DNA of 64,000 bases, from contig NZ_CP116413.1 in assembly GCF_030064675.1 (NCBI RefSeq), forward strand, positions 2,760,001 to 2,824,000, given 5' to 3'. This stretch comes from Crossiella sp. CA-258035. GTDB lineage: Bacteria > Actinomycetota > Actinomycetes > Mycobacteriales > Pseudonocardiaceae. The notes beneath the pieces are model-generated. The model was not told the DNA's origin. It made no database searches and worked only from the letters and a program-made list of their open reading frames with translations. Both the position numbers and the translations under genes were made by a program. Below are positions 32,942-41,274 of the stretch, one piece after another (the first letter of the stretch is position 1; each line of letters starts with the position of its first letter).

Positions 32942-33772
32942 ATGACCAGCACGCTGATCCCGGTCACCATCCGCCGCAGCAGCTACCAGCCGCCCACCCC
33001 GGTCTACGGCGAGCCCACCGCCCACCCGGCGCTGGTGATCGTGCCGATGGTCGACACCTCCCACCGCTACACCGGCACCTGGTGCGTCCTGCACGCCCCC
33101 AGCGGCCGCTTCCTCACCGGCGCCAACCACCTGCCCCTCGGCTACATCCGCCAGCTCGGCGCGATGCTGGCCACCTCCGGAATCGACTGGCCCCGCCCGG
33201 AGAAGGAATTGCAGGGGGACCTCGGCGTCCGGCGGCTGTGCCGCGAGCTCCAGGAGGAGGCCGAAGCCGCCCACGCCGCCGGGGAAGTCCTCGGCGCGAC
33301 CGCGCAGTCGAGCTGGCAGCTGCTGCCGCCGTTGTGGCGCATCCTCACGCCCGACGGCCCCCTGCCCGACGAGTTCGACCTCGACGAGTTGCCCGCGGTC
33401 TTTGCCACCTACGAGCAGGCCGTGGCCGCGCTGGCCGACCGGGAGCAGGTCCACCACAAGATCGTGGCCATCTCCCGCACCCAGCAGTGGGACCCGCCGG
33501 TGGCCGCGGAGCTGCCGAACTACCTCATCGCCCGCGACACCCAGCCCAGCTGGCAGCTGCGCTGCATCTCCCCGATCTGCGCCAGCCGGGGCGAGACCGG
33601 CCACGCCGAGACCCTGCCCTACCCCGACCCCGACCGGGCGGTGATCGAGCTGGAAGCCCTTGGCGAGCTGTGGCGCCCGGCCGGGCCGCGACGCTGGGTC
33701 TGTCCATGGTGCGCCGCCGAGTTCGCCCTCAACGCCCCCGCCTACCTCGATGCGATCTGGAGCGCGGCATGA
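32942..33772 (+). CDS. hypothetical AICE protein with C-terminal zinc-finger-like cysteines
   Basis: This 276-residue protein has an N-terminal strand-rich domain (ALVIVPMVDTSHRYTGTWCV, GRFLTGANHLPLGYI), a helical centre, and a C-terminal segment with CISPIC and CPWC pairs that could bind zinc. The stop overlaps the MazG-like start by ATGA. No known family; the order suggests a functional pair with the MazG-like protein. Confidence 0.6.
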   Translation: MTSTLIPVTIRRSSYQPPTPVYGEPTAHPALVIVPMVDTSHRYTGTWCVLHAPSGRFLTGANHLPLGYIRQLGAMLATSGIDWPRPEKELQGDLGVRRLCRELQEEAEAAHAAGEVLGATAQSSWQLLPPLWRILTPDGPLPDEFDLDELPAVFATYEQAVAALADREQVHHKIVAISRTQQWDPPVAAELPNYLIARDTQPSWQLRCISPICASRGETGHAETLPYPDPDRAVIELEALGELWRPAGPRRWVCPWCAAEFALNAPAYLDAIWSAA

Positions 33773-34584
33773 CCGAGCACGCCACCCACCCCGTCCTCAA
33801 TCCCGCCGATCTGGCCCAGGCCCTGGTGGAGCTGCTCACCGTCGGCCAGCACTTCGACGCCGCCGCGCCCGCGGTGCTGACCGCTGTTGGGGCCGAACGC
33901 CAGCGGCAGCGCGCCAAGCACGGCCCGCACGCCCCGGACTCGCCGTCGATGAGCAACCACCAGCGCCTGGTGGTGCTGATGGAAGAGGTCGGTGAAGTCG
34001 CCCGCGCGCTGACCCACGACGGCAACCCGGCCGAGCTGTGCGCCGAGCTGGACCAGGTCGCCGCGATCGCCTTGGGCTGGCGGGAGGCCCTCACCGACGA
34101 CACAGCCGAACCCGCTCCTGCTGGTGAGGAGCGGGAATGGGCCGTGCGGGACCCGGAGCTGCTGGTCCTGGTCCACCGCAGTCGGGAAGCCGCCCTGCGC
34201 GCGCTGTCGTCCATGCCCGGCGCGGAGTTGGTCACCCGCAGAAAGGGTGAGCGGACCTGGACCGCGGCGCCTACCGGCGAGCACGGAAACGCCGCCACCC
34301 CCGCGGTCCTGGCCGAAGTCGGTCGGGCCCGCCGCGAGGCCAGCGCCCTACGTCGGCTGCTTCACCACCGCCCGCGTACCGACTCGGACTGGCTGCTCAT
34401 GCTCACCGCACAGCTGGGCGAGATGACCCGGCTTCACCGCGGTGACTGCACCCCGGAGTTCCGCCGCAGCGCCCTGGCCACCCTGGTCGCCCTGGGACTG
34501 GCCTGGCTGGAGACCACCGCCGAGAAAACCCCGCAGCAAGACCTGCCGACCCACGAGCCGTCACGGGAGGCGGAGACGTTCTGA
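33769..34584 (+). CDS. MazG-like nucleotide pyrophosphohydrolase-fold protein
   Basis: This 271-residue protein has the MazG-like four-helix core at about 35-108: LVVLMEEVGEVARAL with the ExxE acid pair (Glu72/73, Glu76) and AELDQVAAIALGW for the second acidic helix. The second motif lacks the usual D at the ExxD end (Gln96 there), as in a subgroup common in actinobacterial elements. Catalysis on (d)NTPs is therefore uncertain. A second helical region follows (about 180-265). MazG-like proteins in mobile elements may clear damaged or alarmone nucleotides. Confidence 0.65.
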   Translation: MTEHATHPVLNPADLAQALVELLTVGQHFDAAAPAVLTAVGAERQRQRAKHGPHAPDSPSMSNHQRLVVLMEEVGEVARALTHDGNPAELCAELDQVAAIALGWREALTDDTAEPAPAGEEREWAVRDPELLVLVHRSREAALRALSSMPGAELVTRRKGERTWTAAPTGEHGNAATPAVLAEVGRARREASALRRLLHHRPRTDSDWLLMLTAQLGEMTRLHRGDCTPEFRRSALATLVALGLAWLETTAEKTPQQDLPTHEPSREAETF

Positions 34585-34661
34585 CCCGCTGGCCCCCTGG
34601 GCGCTCGCACGCGCCCAGGGCACCGAGTTCGCCGTCACCACAACACGGAAGGAGCAGGCCC

Positions 34662-35225
34662 ATGGACCGCCACTGGCACCCCGATGCCGAGGTGCCCGCC
34701 TACGGCAGCCCGGCCTGGCACGCCCTGCCGGAACAGCACCCGCATCGCCACCGCGCCCTGCTGCTGGCCGCCGAAGCCTGGCGCCGCTACTGGAGCCCGG
34801 AGATGGTCACCCTGCGCGCCGAAGAGGCCGAGCAGCAGATCCGGGCGCGGTTGCGCGCCCTGGCCTTCGAGCTGTCGGAGGCCATGCCCGCGCGCTTCAT
34901 CATCGGCCCGTCCTACCGCGAGCTCGCCGCCCGCCAGATGCTGCGCAGCATCCTGCGTTGCGGCCAGCCCGCCTGCACCGAACTTATCGAGATCACCCAC
35001 CCGTTCCCGGCCCGCTGGCTGGACACCGACGGCTACCCCGCCCCAGCCGCGGTGCGCTGCCCGGCCCACGACACCCCCGGCATCGCCGACCAGGCCCCGG
35101 AATCCGGGGTCCGATCACCCCGGGCCGGTGCCGTCAGGCCGTCTACGGCCCTCTCAGCGCCTCACTCCCAGGGCGCCTCCCGGCCTGCGCGTGACCGCCT
35201 GGCTGCCGAAGGGACTGCGGCATGA
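34662..35225 (+). CDS. hypothetical AICE protein
   Basis: This 187-residue protein begins with a His/Trp-rich segment (MDRHWHPDAEVPAYGSPAW), has an amphipathic centre (EEAEQQIRARLRALAFELSE), and a CGQPAC...RCPAH set of Cys/His that may bind metal. It ends in a Ser/Arg-rich tail that looks disordered. The stop overlaps the start of the DpdA-like gene (ATGA). AAGGAG precedes the ATG. Function unknown. Confidence 0.6.
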   Translation: MDRHWHPDAEVPAYGSPAWHALPEQHPHRHRALLLAAEAWRRYWSPEMVTLRAEEAEQQIRARLRALAFELSEAMPARFIIGPSYRELAARQMLRSILRCGQPACTELIEITHPFPARWLDTDGYPAPAAVRCPAHDTPGIADQAPESGVRSPRAGAVRPSTALSAPHSQGASRPARDRLAAEGTAA

Positions 35226-36061
35226 GGGCGCCGACGTTCCTGCTGGGCACTCACCAGCCCAGCTGGTTCCCCCACGCCGGGGTGCCGCTGTTCGTCTCTG
35301 ACAGCCGCCTGCGCGCCCGGCGTACCTTCCCCCGCGCAGCTGCGCCCTGGTGCCTGGACTCCTCCGGGTTCACCCAGCTCCAGCAACACGGCCGCTGGAC
35401 CTTCACGCCTCAGCAGTACCTCGACCGCGCGCTGCGCTACAGCGAGGAGATCGGCCGCCTGCACTGGATCGCCCCAATGGATCACATGTGCGAGCGGATC
35501 GTGCGTCACGGGGGCCGCCTGGGCCGCATGGTCTTCGCTGGCACCGGCCTGTCCACCGAGACCCATCTGAACCTGACCGTGGACAGCGTCGGACAACTGC
35601 GCGACCTCGCCCGCGGGCGGGTGCACGTCATCCCCGTGGTGCAGGGCGACCAGCAGGCCGACTACGAACGCTGCGCGCTGTTGTACGAGCAGGCCGGGTT
35701 CGACCTGACCCGCGAACCGGTCGTGGGGCTGGGGTCTGTTTGCCGCAGGCAGGGAACGGTTGAGGCGCACCGGATCATCCAGGCCCTGCACGCCCACGGC
35801 ATCGGCAACCTCCACGGCTTCGGCGTCAAGACCCTCGGCCTGCTCCGCTACGGCCATCTGCTCACCTCCGCCGACTCCCTGGCCTGGTCTGAGGATGCTC
35901 GCCGCAAGCAGCACCCGGCCTGCGGACACATCCACCCGCGCGGGGGCAAGAACTGCGCCAACTGCCTGCCCTACGCCCTCGCCTGGCGCGAACGCCTGCT
36001 GTCCCGCCTGGCCACCACGCCCCGGCAACTCGATATCTGGGACCAAGGGGAAGCAGCATGA
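35222..36061 (+). CDS. DpdA/TGT-like transglycosylase-fold protein
   Basis: This 279-residue protein resembles the TGT-like enzymes that exchange a base for a 7-deazaguanine. The DSGGF motif of TGT appears as CLDSSGFTQL (Asp46), GLGSVCRRQ (169-177) replaces the TGT GG-avG loop, and TSADSLAWS (Asp218) fits the nucleophile position. The zinc site appears as CGHIHPRGGKNCANC (Cys234, Cys245, Cys248 and His). This is the layout of phage and element DpdA relatives rather than bacterial tRNA Tgt, which is longer. No dpdB/C or queuosine-precursor genes are nearby. It might modify element DNA using a host precursor, or act on RNA. It lies directly before rep and overlaps it. Confidence 0.7.
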   Translation: MRAPTFLLGTHQPSWFPHAGVPLFVSDSRLRARRTFPRAAAPWCLDSSGFTQLQQHGRWTFTPQQYLDRALRYSEEIGRLHWIAPMDHMCERIVRHGGRLGRMVFAGTGLSTETHLNLTVDSVGQLRDLARGRVHVIPVVQGDQQADYERCALLYEQAGFDLTREPVVGLGSVCRRQGTVEAHRIIQALHAHGIGNLHGFGVKTLGLLRYGHLLTSADSLAWSEDARRKQHPACGHIHPRGGKNCANCLPYALAWRERLLSRLATTPRQLDIWDQGEAA

Positions 36062-37626
36062 GCACCGCCGAACAACCCACCACCGCGAGCCCAGCGCGGC
36101 CCCTGCACGCCGTCCCCACCCCAGCCACCACCAGCGGGCCGCCCGGGCCCGGGTGGGAACCGCCGATCGACCTCGGCGCCGACCACACCCTGCCCCCGTT
36201 CCCGATCCACGCCTTCCCCGGCTGGCTCGGCGACCAGGTGGCCGCAGTGTCCACCGCCACCCAAACCCCGCCCGACCTGGCCGGATGCATCGCCCTGGCC
36301 GCGCTGTCCACTGCCACCGGAGGCCGCGCCCTCATCCAGGTCCGCCCCGGCTGGGAGGAACCCGCCAACATCTACACCGTCCTCGTGCTGCCGCCGGCCT
36401 CCCGCAAGACCGGGGTGTTCCGGGCGATGACCGCCCCGCTCAAGCGCGCCGAACGCGAGCTGGTGGAAGCCCGTAAACAGGACATCCAGGAAGCCAAGGT
36501 CGCCCGCGCCGCGGCGATCGCGGCCAAGGAGAAGGCCGAGCGTGCCGCCGGGGACGCCGCCCCTGAGCTCCGGGACGCCAAGCTCGCCGAAGCGCTGGAA
36601 GCCGCGATGCAGGCCGAGGAGATCGAGATCCCAGCCGAACCGCGGCTGCTGGCCGATGACATCACCCCTGAGCAGACCGCCACCCTGCTCTCCCAGCACG
36701 GCGGCCGCCTGGCCGTGCTCTCCGCCGATGGCGGGCTGTTCGCCACCCTGGCCGGCCGCTACTCCGGCTCGCCGAACCTAGATATCTTCCTCAAAGGCCA
36801 CGGCGGCGACACCCACCGCGTCGACCGCGGTGGGCGCCCCACCGAATACATCGAGCGCCCGGCGATCACCCTCGGGCTGACCGTGCAACCGGCGATCATC
36901 GACGAGCTGTCCAAGACCAGCCTGTTCCGCGGCACCGGCCTGCTCGCCCGGATCCTGTTCTCCGTCCCGGTCAACACCGTCGGCGGACGCCTCATCGGCG
37001 CGCCCCCGGTCCCCGAACAGGTCGCCGCCCGCTACGACCTCAACATCGGCCGCCTGGTCCACGCCATGGACGGCTGGAACGACCCGGCCCGGCTGGCCTT
37101 CACCGCCGAGGCCGACGCGCTGATGATGGAGCTGGAAACCGAGATCGAGCCCAAGCTCCACCCCCAGCGCGGGGAGTGGGCCTCGGTGGGGGACTGGGGC
37201 GGCAAACACGCCGGGTCCACCGCCCGCCTCGCCGGGCTGCTGCACGCCGCGGCCCACCCCCAGGACTGCTGGACCCACCCCATCACCGCCGACACCTTCA
37301 CCGCGGCCTGGACCCTCGGCGACTACTTCGCCGCCCACGCCTTGGGCGTGTTCGACCGCATCGGCGCCGACCCCCAAGTGGACGCCGCGCGGGCGGTGCT
37401 GGCCTGGATCACCGAGCACGGCCCGGACCGGGTGACCAAGCGGGAGATCTTCAACGCCCACCGCTCCCGGTTCAAGCGCGTGGACGCCCTGGACCCGGTG
37501 CTGGCGTTGCTGGAAGAGCACGGCCACCTCCAGCGCGCCCCCGAACCCGACCGCCCTGGGCGGGGCCGGCCGCCGTCGCCGACCTTCTTCGTCCACCCCG
37601 TCCACCGGCGGGAGGCGACCCGGTGA
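36058..37626 (+). CDS. DUF3987-type replication protein (rep)
   Basis: This 522-residue protein matches the DUF3987 helicase-like family found in replication modules of AICEs and phages. After a Pro/Ala-rich start, DLAGCIALAALSTATGGRALIQVR and ANIYTVLVLPPASRKTG (about 75-120) form the first domain, the latter standing where a Walker A loop is expected but lacking GK(S/T). A long Ala/Lys/Glu coiled coil (about 130-180) precedes SADGGLFATLAGRY and ARILFSVP, and a C-terminal winged helix (VTKREIFNAHRSRFKRVD) ends it. It probably initiates element replication. The candidate origin lies directly downstream. Confidence 0.75.
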   Translation: MSTAEQPTTASPARPLHAVPTPATTSGPPGPGWEPPIDLGADHTLPPFPIHAFPGWLGDQVAAVSTATQTPPDLAGCIALAALSTATGGRALIQVRPGWEEPANIYTVLVLPPASRKTGVFRAMTAPLKRAERELVEARKQDIQEAKVARAAAIAAKEKAERAAGDAAPELRDAKLAEALEAAMQAEEIEIPAEPRLLADDITPEQTATLLSQHGGRLAVLSADGGLFATLAGRYSGSPNLDIFLKGHGGDTHRVDRGGRPTEYIERPAITLGLTVQPAIIDELSKTSLFRGTGLLARILFSVPVNTVGGRLIGAPPVPEQVAARYDLNIGRLVHAMDGWNDPARLAFTAEADALMMELETEIEPKLHPQRGEWASVGDWGGKHAGSTARLAGLLHAAAHPQDCWTHPITADTFTAAWTLGDYFAAHALGVFDRIGADPQVDAARAVLAWITEHGPDRVTKREIFNAHRSRFKRVDALDPVLALLEEHGHLQRAPEPDRPGRGRPPSPTFFVHPVHRREATR

Positions 37627-37641
37627 ACCCCCAGACCCCCG

Positions 37642-37961
37642 CGCAGAAACCGCACAATACGCAGAAATCCCAGAACCAGGCCGTTGTCGCAGCTCAGACA
37701 CACTGGGTCGTGATCTTGGTGTCGGTGACGCAGAATTCCGCAGAATTCCGCACAAATACCCGAGCGCCCCGGCGGCCCGGTCCGGCGCGGGCAGCCGCCA
37801 CCGGCCCGGCGTTCACCCGGTTGGCCCAGCGGGAGGGATCGGTGGGTATTTGTGCGGTATTTCTGCGGAATTCTGCGGTGATCACCCAAGATCACTTCGC
37901 AAGGCCGCTACCAGGCCGAACAGGGTGCCTCGGGGATTTCTGCGTATTCTGCGGTTTCTGC
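37642..37961. other. candidate replication origin: concentric inverted repeats of 9-10-bp iterons
   Basis: Four arms share one centre (about 37802). The outer arms 37643-37671 and 37933-37961 match as an inverted repeat at 28 of 29 positions. The inner arms 37710-37761 and 37844-37895 are an imperfect 52-bp inverted repeat. Each arm contains three tandem units of the form CGCA(G/C)AA(W)(W)C, spaced 9 bp in the outer and 10 bp in the inner arms, giving twelve units in all. Iterons next to rep are typical of origins. A 127-codon GTG frame (37623-38006) crosses the region but has no protein-like features. Confidence 0.6.
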
Positions 37962-38002
37962 GGGGCCTCCCCGGCCCCCGGCCCGCTCGCCGGGTGGCCG
38001 CG

Positions 38003-38407
38003 GTGAGGCGCTACCGAGTGGCCGCCGACTGCCACGACCCCCACGCCCAGCGGCACCCGATCCCCACCTACGCCTGGGGCCGGGCACCGGATCACCTCGT
38101 GACCCGCCGCCAACTCCGCGCCGCCGGATGGAGCCCCGGCCAGCACGCGGTCGCGCAGATGCTGCGCCCGCGCAAGCGCCGGCCGACCGAACCACTACGG
38201 GCGTGGCTGTACGACATCGAGGCCGCCGTCCCCAAGCGCGTACCGACCGCGGCGCAGCTGGCCGCGCTCGACAAGGCGCTGCGCGCCCGCCGGACCTGTC
38301 CGGCCTGCGAGCGGGACGTCGGTTACTGCCTGGCCAGCTCCTGGCCCTGCCTTGGCGACTGCCTGGACTGCGCCGCAGTAGCCGGACGACTTCAACTCGC
38401 TGCCTGA
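38003..38407 (+). CDS. RRQRL-motif zinc-binding AICE protein
   Basis: This 134-residue protein starts at GTG 38003, just after the origin-like repeats. It contains the RRQL box (TRRQLRAAGWSPG, about 35-47), RKRRP and a C-terminal cysteine cluster (CPACERD, YCLASSWPC, CLDC) expected to bind zinc. It belongs to the RRQRL-motif zinc-binding protein group often found between rep and int in AICEs. Its role is unknown; position suggests replication or excision control. The longer frame from 37850 runs into the inverted repeats and is not used. Confidence 0.7.
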   Translation: MRRYRVAADCHDPHAQRHPIPTYAWGRAPDHLVTRRQLRAAGWSPGQHAVAQMLRPRKRRPTEPLRAWLYDIEAAVPKRVPTAAQLAALDKALRARRTCPACERDVGYCLASSWPCLGDCLDCAAVAGRLQLAA

Positions 38408-38440
38408 ACGATTACCTGAACAGCAAGGAAGGAAGCCGCG

Positions 38441-39682
38441 ATGACCGGCAACAAGCAGGCCAAGAACTGGCCTCCCATCGGCGTCAAGCTGTCGGTGGAC
38501 ATCGAGAACATCCCGGCCAGCCGGGTGCCGTTCCGAGCGCGGGTCCGCTGGCATGACCCAGGAGCTGCCCGGCGTCTCTCCCTGTCGGAATCCTTCGAGA
38601 CAGAGTCAGCGGCCAGTGACTGGATCGCCGGTGTGGAGGGCTACGTCGCCGGTGGCCAGGATCCGCGGTTGGCCCACATCGCGCTGGCCGCGTACGGAGA
38701 CCTGAAGGTGAAGGACAAGAGCAACATCGACCTGGCCTTCCGCGGCCTGGCTGGCAAGACCCTTGACCCTTACCTTGCCGGGTGGCGCAAGAGAATCGTT
38801 CCCGACCTCGGTCACCTCGCCGTCGGCATGATCACCCGAGGCGTGGTCGACCGCGCCGTGCACAGCTGGATCGCCGACGAGTGCAGCAAGAGCACGGTCA
38901 AGAACACGATCGCGGCCCTGGTCCGAATCATGGAACAGGCCTGCCGAGACGAGACCATCACGCGGAACCCAGCGCGCATCACCGGATGGCAGCGCGAGTA
39001 CATCCAGCACGAGGACGAGCTGGACGATCCGCGCTCGCTCGCGCTTCCGAGCTGGGAGGTGTTGACCCGCTTGGCCGACTCGCTCGTCGCGCACTCGGCT
39101 GGCCAGTACAAGGGATGGGGTGATGTCGTCGTGTTCGCCGCGTGCGCCGCAGCGCGTATCGGCGAGGTCTCGGGCTGCCGGGGCAAGGACATCGACACGC
39201 GAACATGGGAGTGGAACATTCGGCGCCAGACGACGCCAGGTCCTGGTGGACTGACCGACAAAGGCACCAAAGGCCGCCGTGCGCGGAAAGTGCCGATCAT
39301 CAGGGAAATCCGCGAGCTCGTGCAGCGACGCATCGACCAGACCAACGGCGAGAAGAACGCTCGGGTCTTCGTGGGTCCGCGGGGCGGCCGAATCTCCACC
39401 GCGGTCTTCCGCGATGCGACCCACTGGGACGAGGTGGTCACCAAGATGGGCTTCGAGCATCTGCGCCGCCACGATTTGCGGCACACCGGGCTCACCTGGC
39501 TCGCCGACGCCGGCGTTCCCGTTCACCACCTGCAAAAGATCGCCGGGCACGGCTCCCTCACCACGACCCAGCGGTACCTGCACCCAGATGGGCAGTCCGT
39601 CACGAATGCCGGGGAACTGCTGTCTCAGCACCTCGGAAACGGCAGCAGGTCCACAGCTGGTCCACGGCTGCGCGCGGTCTAG
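38441..39682 (+). CDS. int: tyrosine integrase
   Basis: This 413-residue phage/AICE-type tyrosine recombinase catalyses integration at tRNA-Pro. An N-terminal AP2-like arm-binding region (about 10-75) and SAM-like core-binding domain (about 100-190) precede the catalytic domain. Its residues are Arg239 (AARIGEVSG), His344-x-x-Arg347 (HDLRHTG), His370 (AGHGSL) and Tyr379 (TTQRYLHPD). The gene ends 31 bp before the right att repeat. The AAGGAAGGA ribosome-binding site is clear. Candidate arm-type repeats overlap its last codons. Confidence 0.95.
   Translation: MTGNKQAKNWPPIGVKLSVDIENIPASRVPFRARVRWHDPGAARRLSLSESFETESAASDWIAGVEGYVAGGQDPRLAHIALAAYGDLKVKDKSNIDLAFRGLAGKTLDPYLAGWRKRIVPDLGHLAVGMITRGVVDRAVHSWIADECSKSTVKNTIAALVRIMEQACRDETITRNPARITGWQREYIQHEDELDDPRSLALPSWEVLTRLADSLVAHSAGQYKGWGDVVVFAACAAARIGEVSGCRGKDIDTRTWEWNIRRQTTPGPGGLTDKGTKGRRARKVPIIREIRELVQRRIDQTNGEKNARVFVGPRGGRISTAVFRDATHWDEVVTKMGFEHLRRHDLRHTGLTWLADAGVPVHHLQKIAGHGSLTTTQRYLHPDGQSVTNAGELLSQHLGNGSRSTAGPRLRAV
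39648..39667 (+). promoter_or_regulatory. candidate arm-type integrase sites, right
   Basis: GGTCCACAG (39648-39656) and GGTCCACGG (39659-39667) are direct repeats with an 11-bp period, inside the 3' end of int and 47 bp before the att repeat. They match the pair at 12702-12721 in sequence, spacing and orientation, as arm sites of one attP would. Confidence 0.45.
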
Positions 39683-39713
39683 ATCAACAAACGCGATCTT
39701 CACACAACAGCAA

Positions 39714-39840
<127 letters not shown>

Positions 39841-40391
39841 GTCTTGCTTCGTTCTCTCGAACGTGATGAAGCCTAGCGCACCGCACCGCCCACCCGGAAA
39901 TCGGGGGTCGCCGAGGTGATCTTGACTCGCCCATGACCCCGCCTCCCGCTCCCCAAAGCCCACACCGCTGCCGGACCGGGAAGTTCAAAGAAACCCCTGA
40001 CCTGCGACAACACCGCACTGCACAACTGAACCGCTGGCGAACCCCTCCGCGAAGCAGTGATGCTGCCCCCGGTTGGCCGGTGACGCTTGCTGGGGAATGG
40101 AGTCGTCGGTTCAGTTGGTGCACGGCCGCGGGAACCCCCACCCGCCGGAGCGCTCGTCCCACCCCCTCGGGGCGAACTCCCGTCGTGTCGCCGGCTGGCG
40201 GAGGTCAACCATGGGAAGCCGTGGGCGCGGGATCCCTGGCTGGTGCGCCACGCGCTGACCCCGTGCGCGCGCCTGCCCGGTGGACCCCTCCTCGACAATC
40301 CGCCGGCCTGCGCCCGCGGCTACCCCCTTGTGCCAACGCCCTGTGACTGGCCAGGGAGTTCCGGGGCGGGAAAGTGTGTCCGGCGGGACCA
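39841..40391. other. intergenic stretch upstream of tRNA-Pro and LuxR gene
   Basis: No gene is supported here. Several overlapping open frames on both strands lack ribosome-binding sites and protein-like composition. It presumably holds the tRNA promoter near the left end. Confidence 0.4.
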
Positions 40392-40424
40392 TTGACAGCT
40401 CGTTGACGCCTCGTTGACAGCCCT
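40392..40424 (+). promoter_or_regulatory. three 11-bp direct repeats, SARP-type operator
   Basis: TTGACAGCTCG, TTGACGCCTCG and TTGACAGCCCT follow without gaps at 40392, 40403 and 40414. Heptamer repeats with 11-bp period just upstream of a weak -10 are the known target form of SARP regulators. The last heptamer ends 8 bp before TTTGCT (40429-40434), 35 bp before the gene start at 40469. Two SARP genes lie just downstream. Confidence 0.55.
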
Positions 40425-40468
40425 CCGGTTTGCTTGTCGCCGAGGGGACGAGAAAAGGGGCCGCCGCC

Positions 40469-41191
40469 ATGACCATGAGCTTGAGCTTGTCGAACCAGGT
40501 TGAGAACACCGCGCTGAAATCCGTTGTTCCGGTGGCCGGTTCGCGGGCCGCGGAACCGCGGGACCGAATTGCCGTCGCGGTTCGGGTGGATGACCGGTTG
40601 CTGGCCGCGGAGCTCGTTCCGCAACTCGCGTTGTCGCCGGACCTGCATCTGCTCGCTGTGGGTGAGAGCGCTCCAGCGGATGTGGTGCTGGTGCTCGGCA
40701 ACGCTGTCACCGACGAGATGATCGACGGTCTGGCCGCCATGGCCGAACGTGCCGAGAACGCCGCGCAGCGGGTGGTGCTGGTGGCCGGGCCGCTGCGGGA
40801 GCGGCACCTCAGCCGGATCTTCGGCGTCGGCGTGGTCAGCATCCTGCCCCGGCGCGACATCACCGCGCGCCTGGTCATCCGTGCTCTCGTGGCCACCAAG
40901 GCCGGTGGGTCGGTGCTGCCGGAAAAGCTGACCCGCTGGCTGGCTGACGAGGCCCGCGGCTTCCAGAGCGACCTGCTGGCCAAGCAGGGGCTCACCTCTG
41001 GCGGGCTGACCGCGCGGGAGGTCGAGGTGCTGCGGCTGATCGCCCAGGGCGAGGACACCGCGCACATCGCCGCGCAGCTGAGCTACTCCGAGCGCACCAT
41101 CAAGAAGATCATGCAGGACCTGCTCTCCCGGCTGGAACTGCGAAACCGCGCGCACGCGGTCTCCTACGCACTGCGCGTCGGGGCCATCTGA
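40469..41191 (+). CDS. LuxR-family transcriptional regulator
   Basis: This 240-residue protein has an N-terminal receiver-like domain (about 40-140) without the conserved phospho-acceptor Asp pattern and a C-terminal GerE-type helix-turn-helix (about 178-238: LTAREVEVLRLIAQGEDT, SERTIKKIMQDLLSRL). It is probably a non-phosphorylated or atypical response regulator. Start 40469 is supported by AAAGGGG 9 nt upstream; the ATG-proximal frame to 40430 lacks a site. A SARP-like triple repeat precedes it. Confidence 0.85.
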   Translation: MTMSLSLSNQVENTALKSVVPVAGSRAAEPRDRIAVAVRVDDRLLAAELVPQLALSPDLHLLAVGESAPADVVLVLGNAVTDEMIDGLAAMAERAENAAQRVVLVAGPLRERHLSRIFGVGVVSILPRRDITARLVIRALVATKAGGSVLPEKLTRWLADEARGFQSDLLAKQGLTSGGLTAREVEVLRLIAQGEDTAHIAAQLSYSERTIKKIMQDLLSRLELRNRAHAVSYALRVGAI

Positions 41192-41274
41192 TCCGGCCAT
41201 TTCCCCTATCCCGGGCGAAATAGACCGGATGTGCGGGGGATTACACTCGAGTTCCAGGCAGCAAGGGGAGCTCA

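Noticed and set aside
35222-36061. Housekeeping tRNA-guanine transglycosylase
   Set aside because: Too short and with DpdA-type motifs; placement in the element argues against a housekeeping Tgt.
37623-38006. GTG frame of 127 codons downstream of rep with GTGA overlaps at both ends
   Set aside because: The overlaps look attractive, but the sequence is mostly the inverted iteron repeats and encodes Cys/Phe low-complexity segments; treated as origin.
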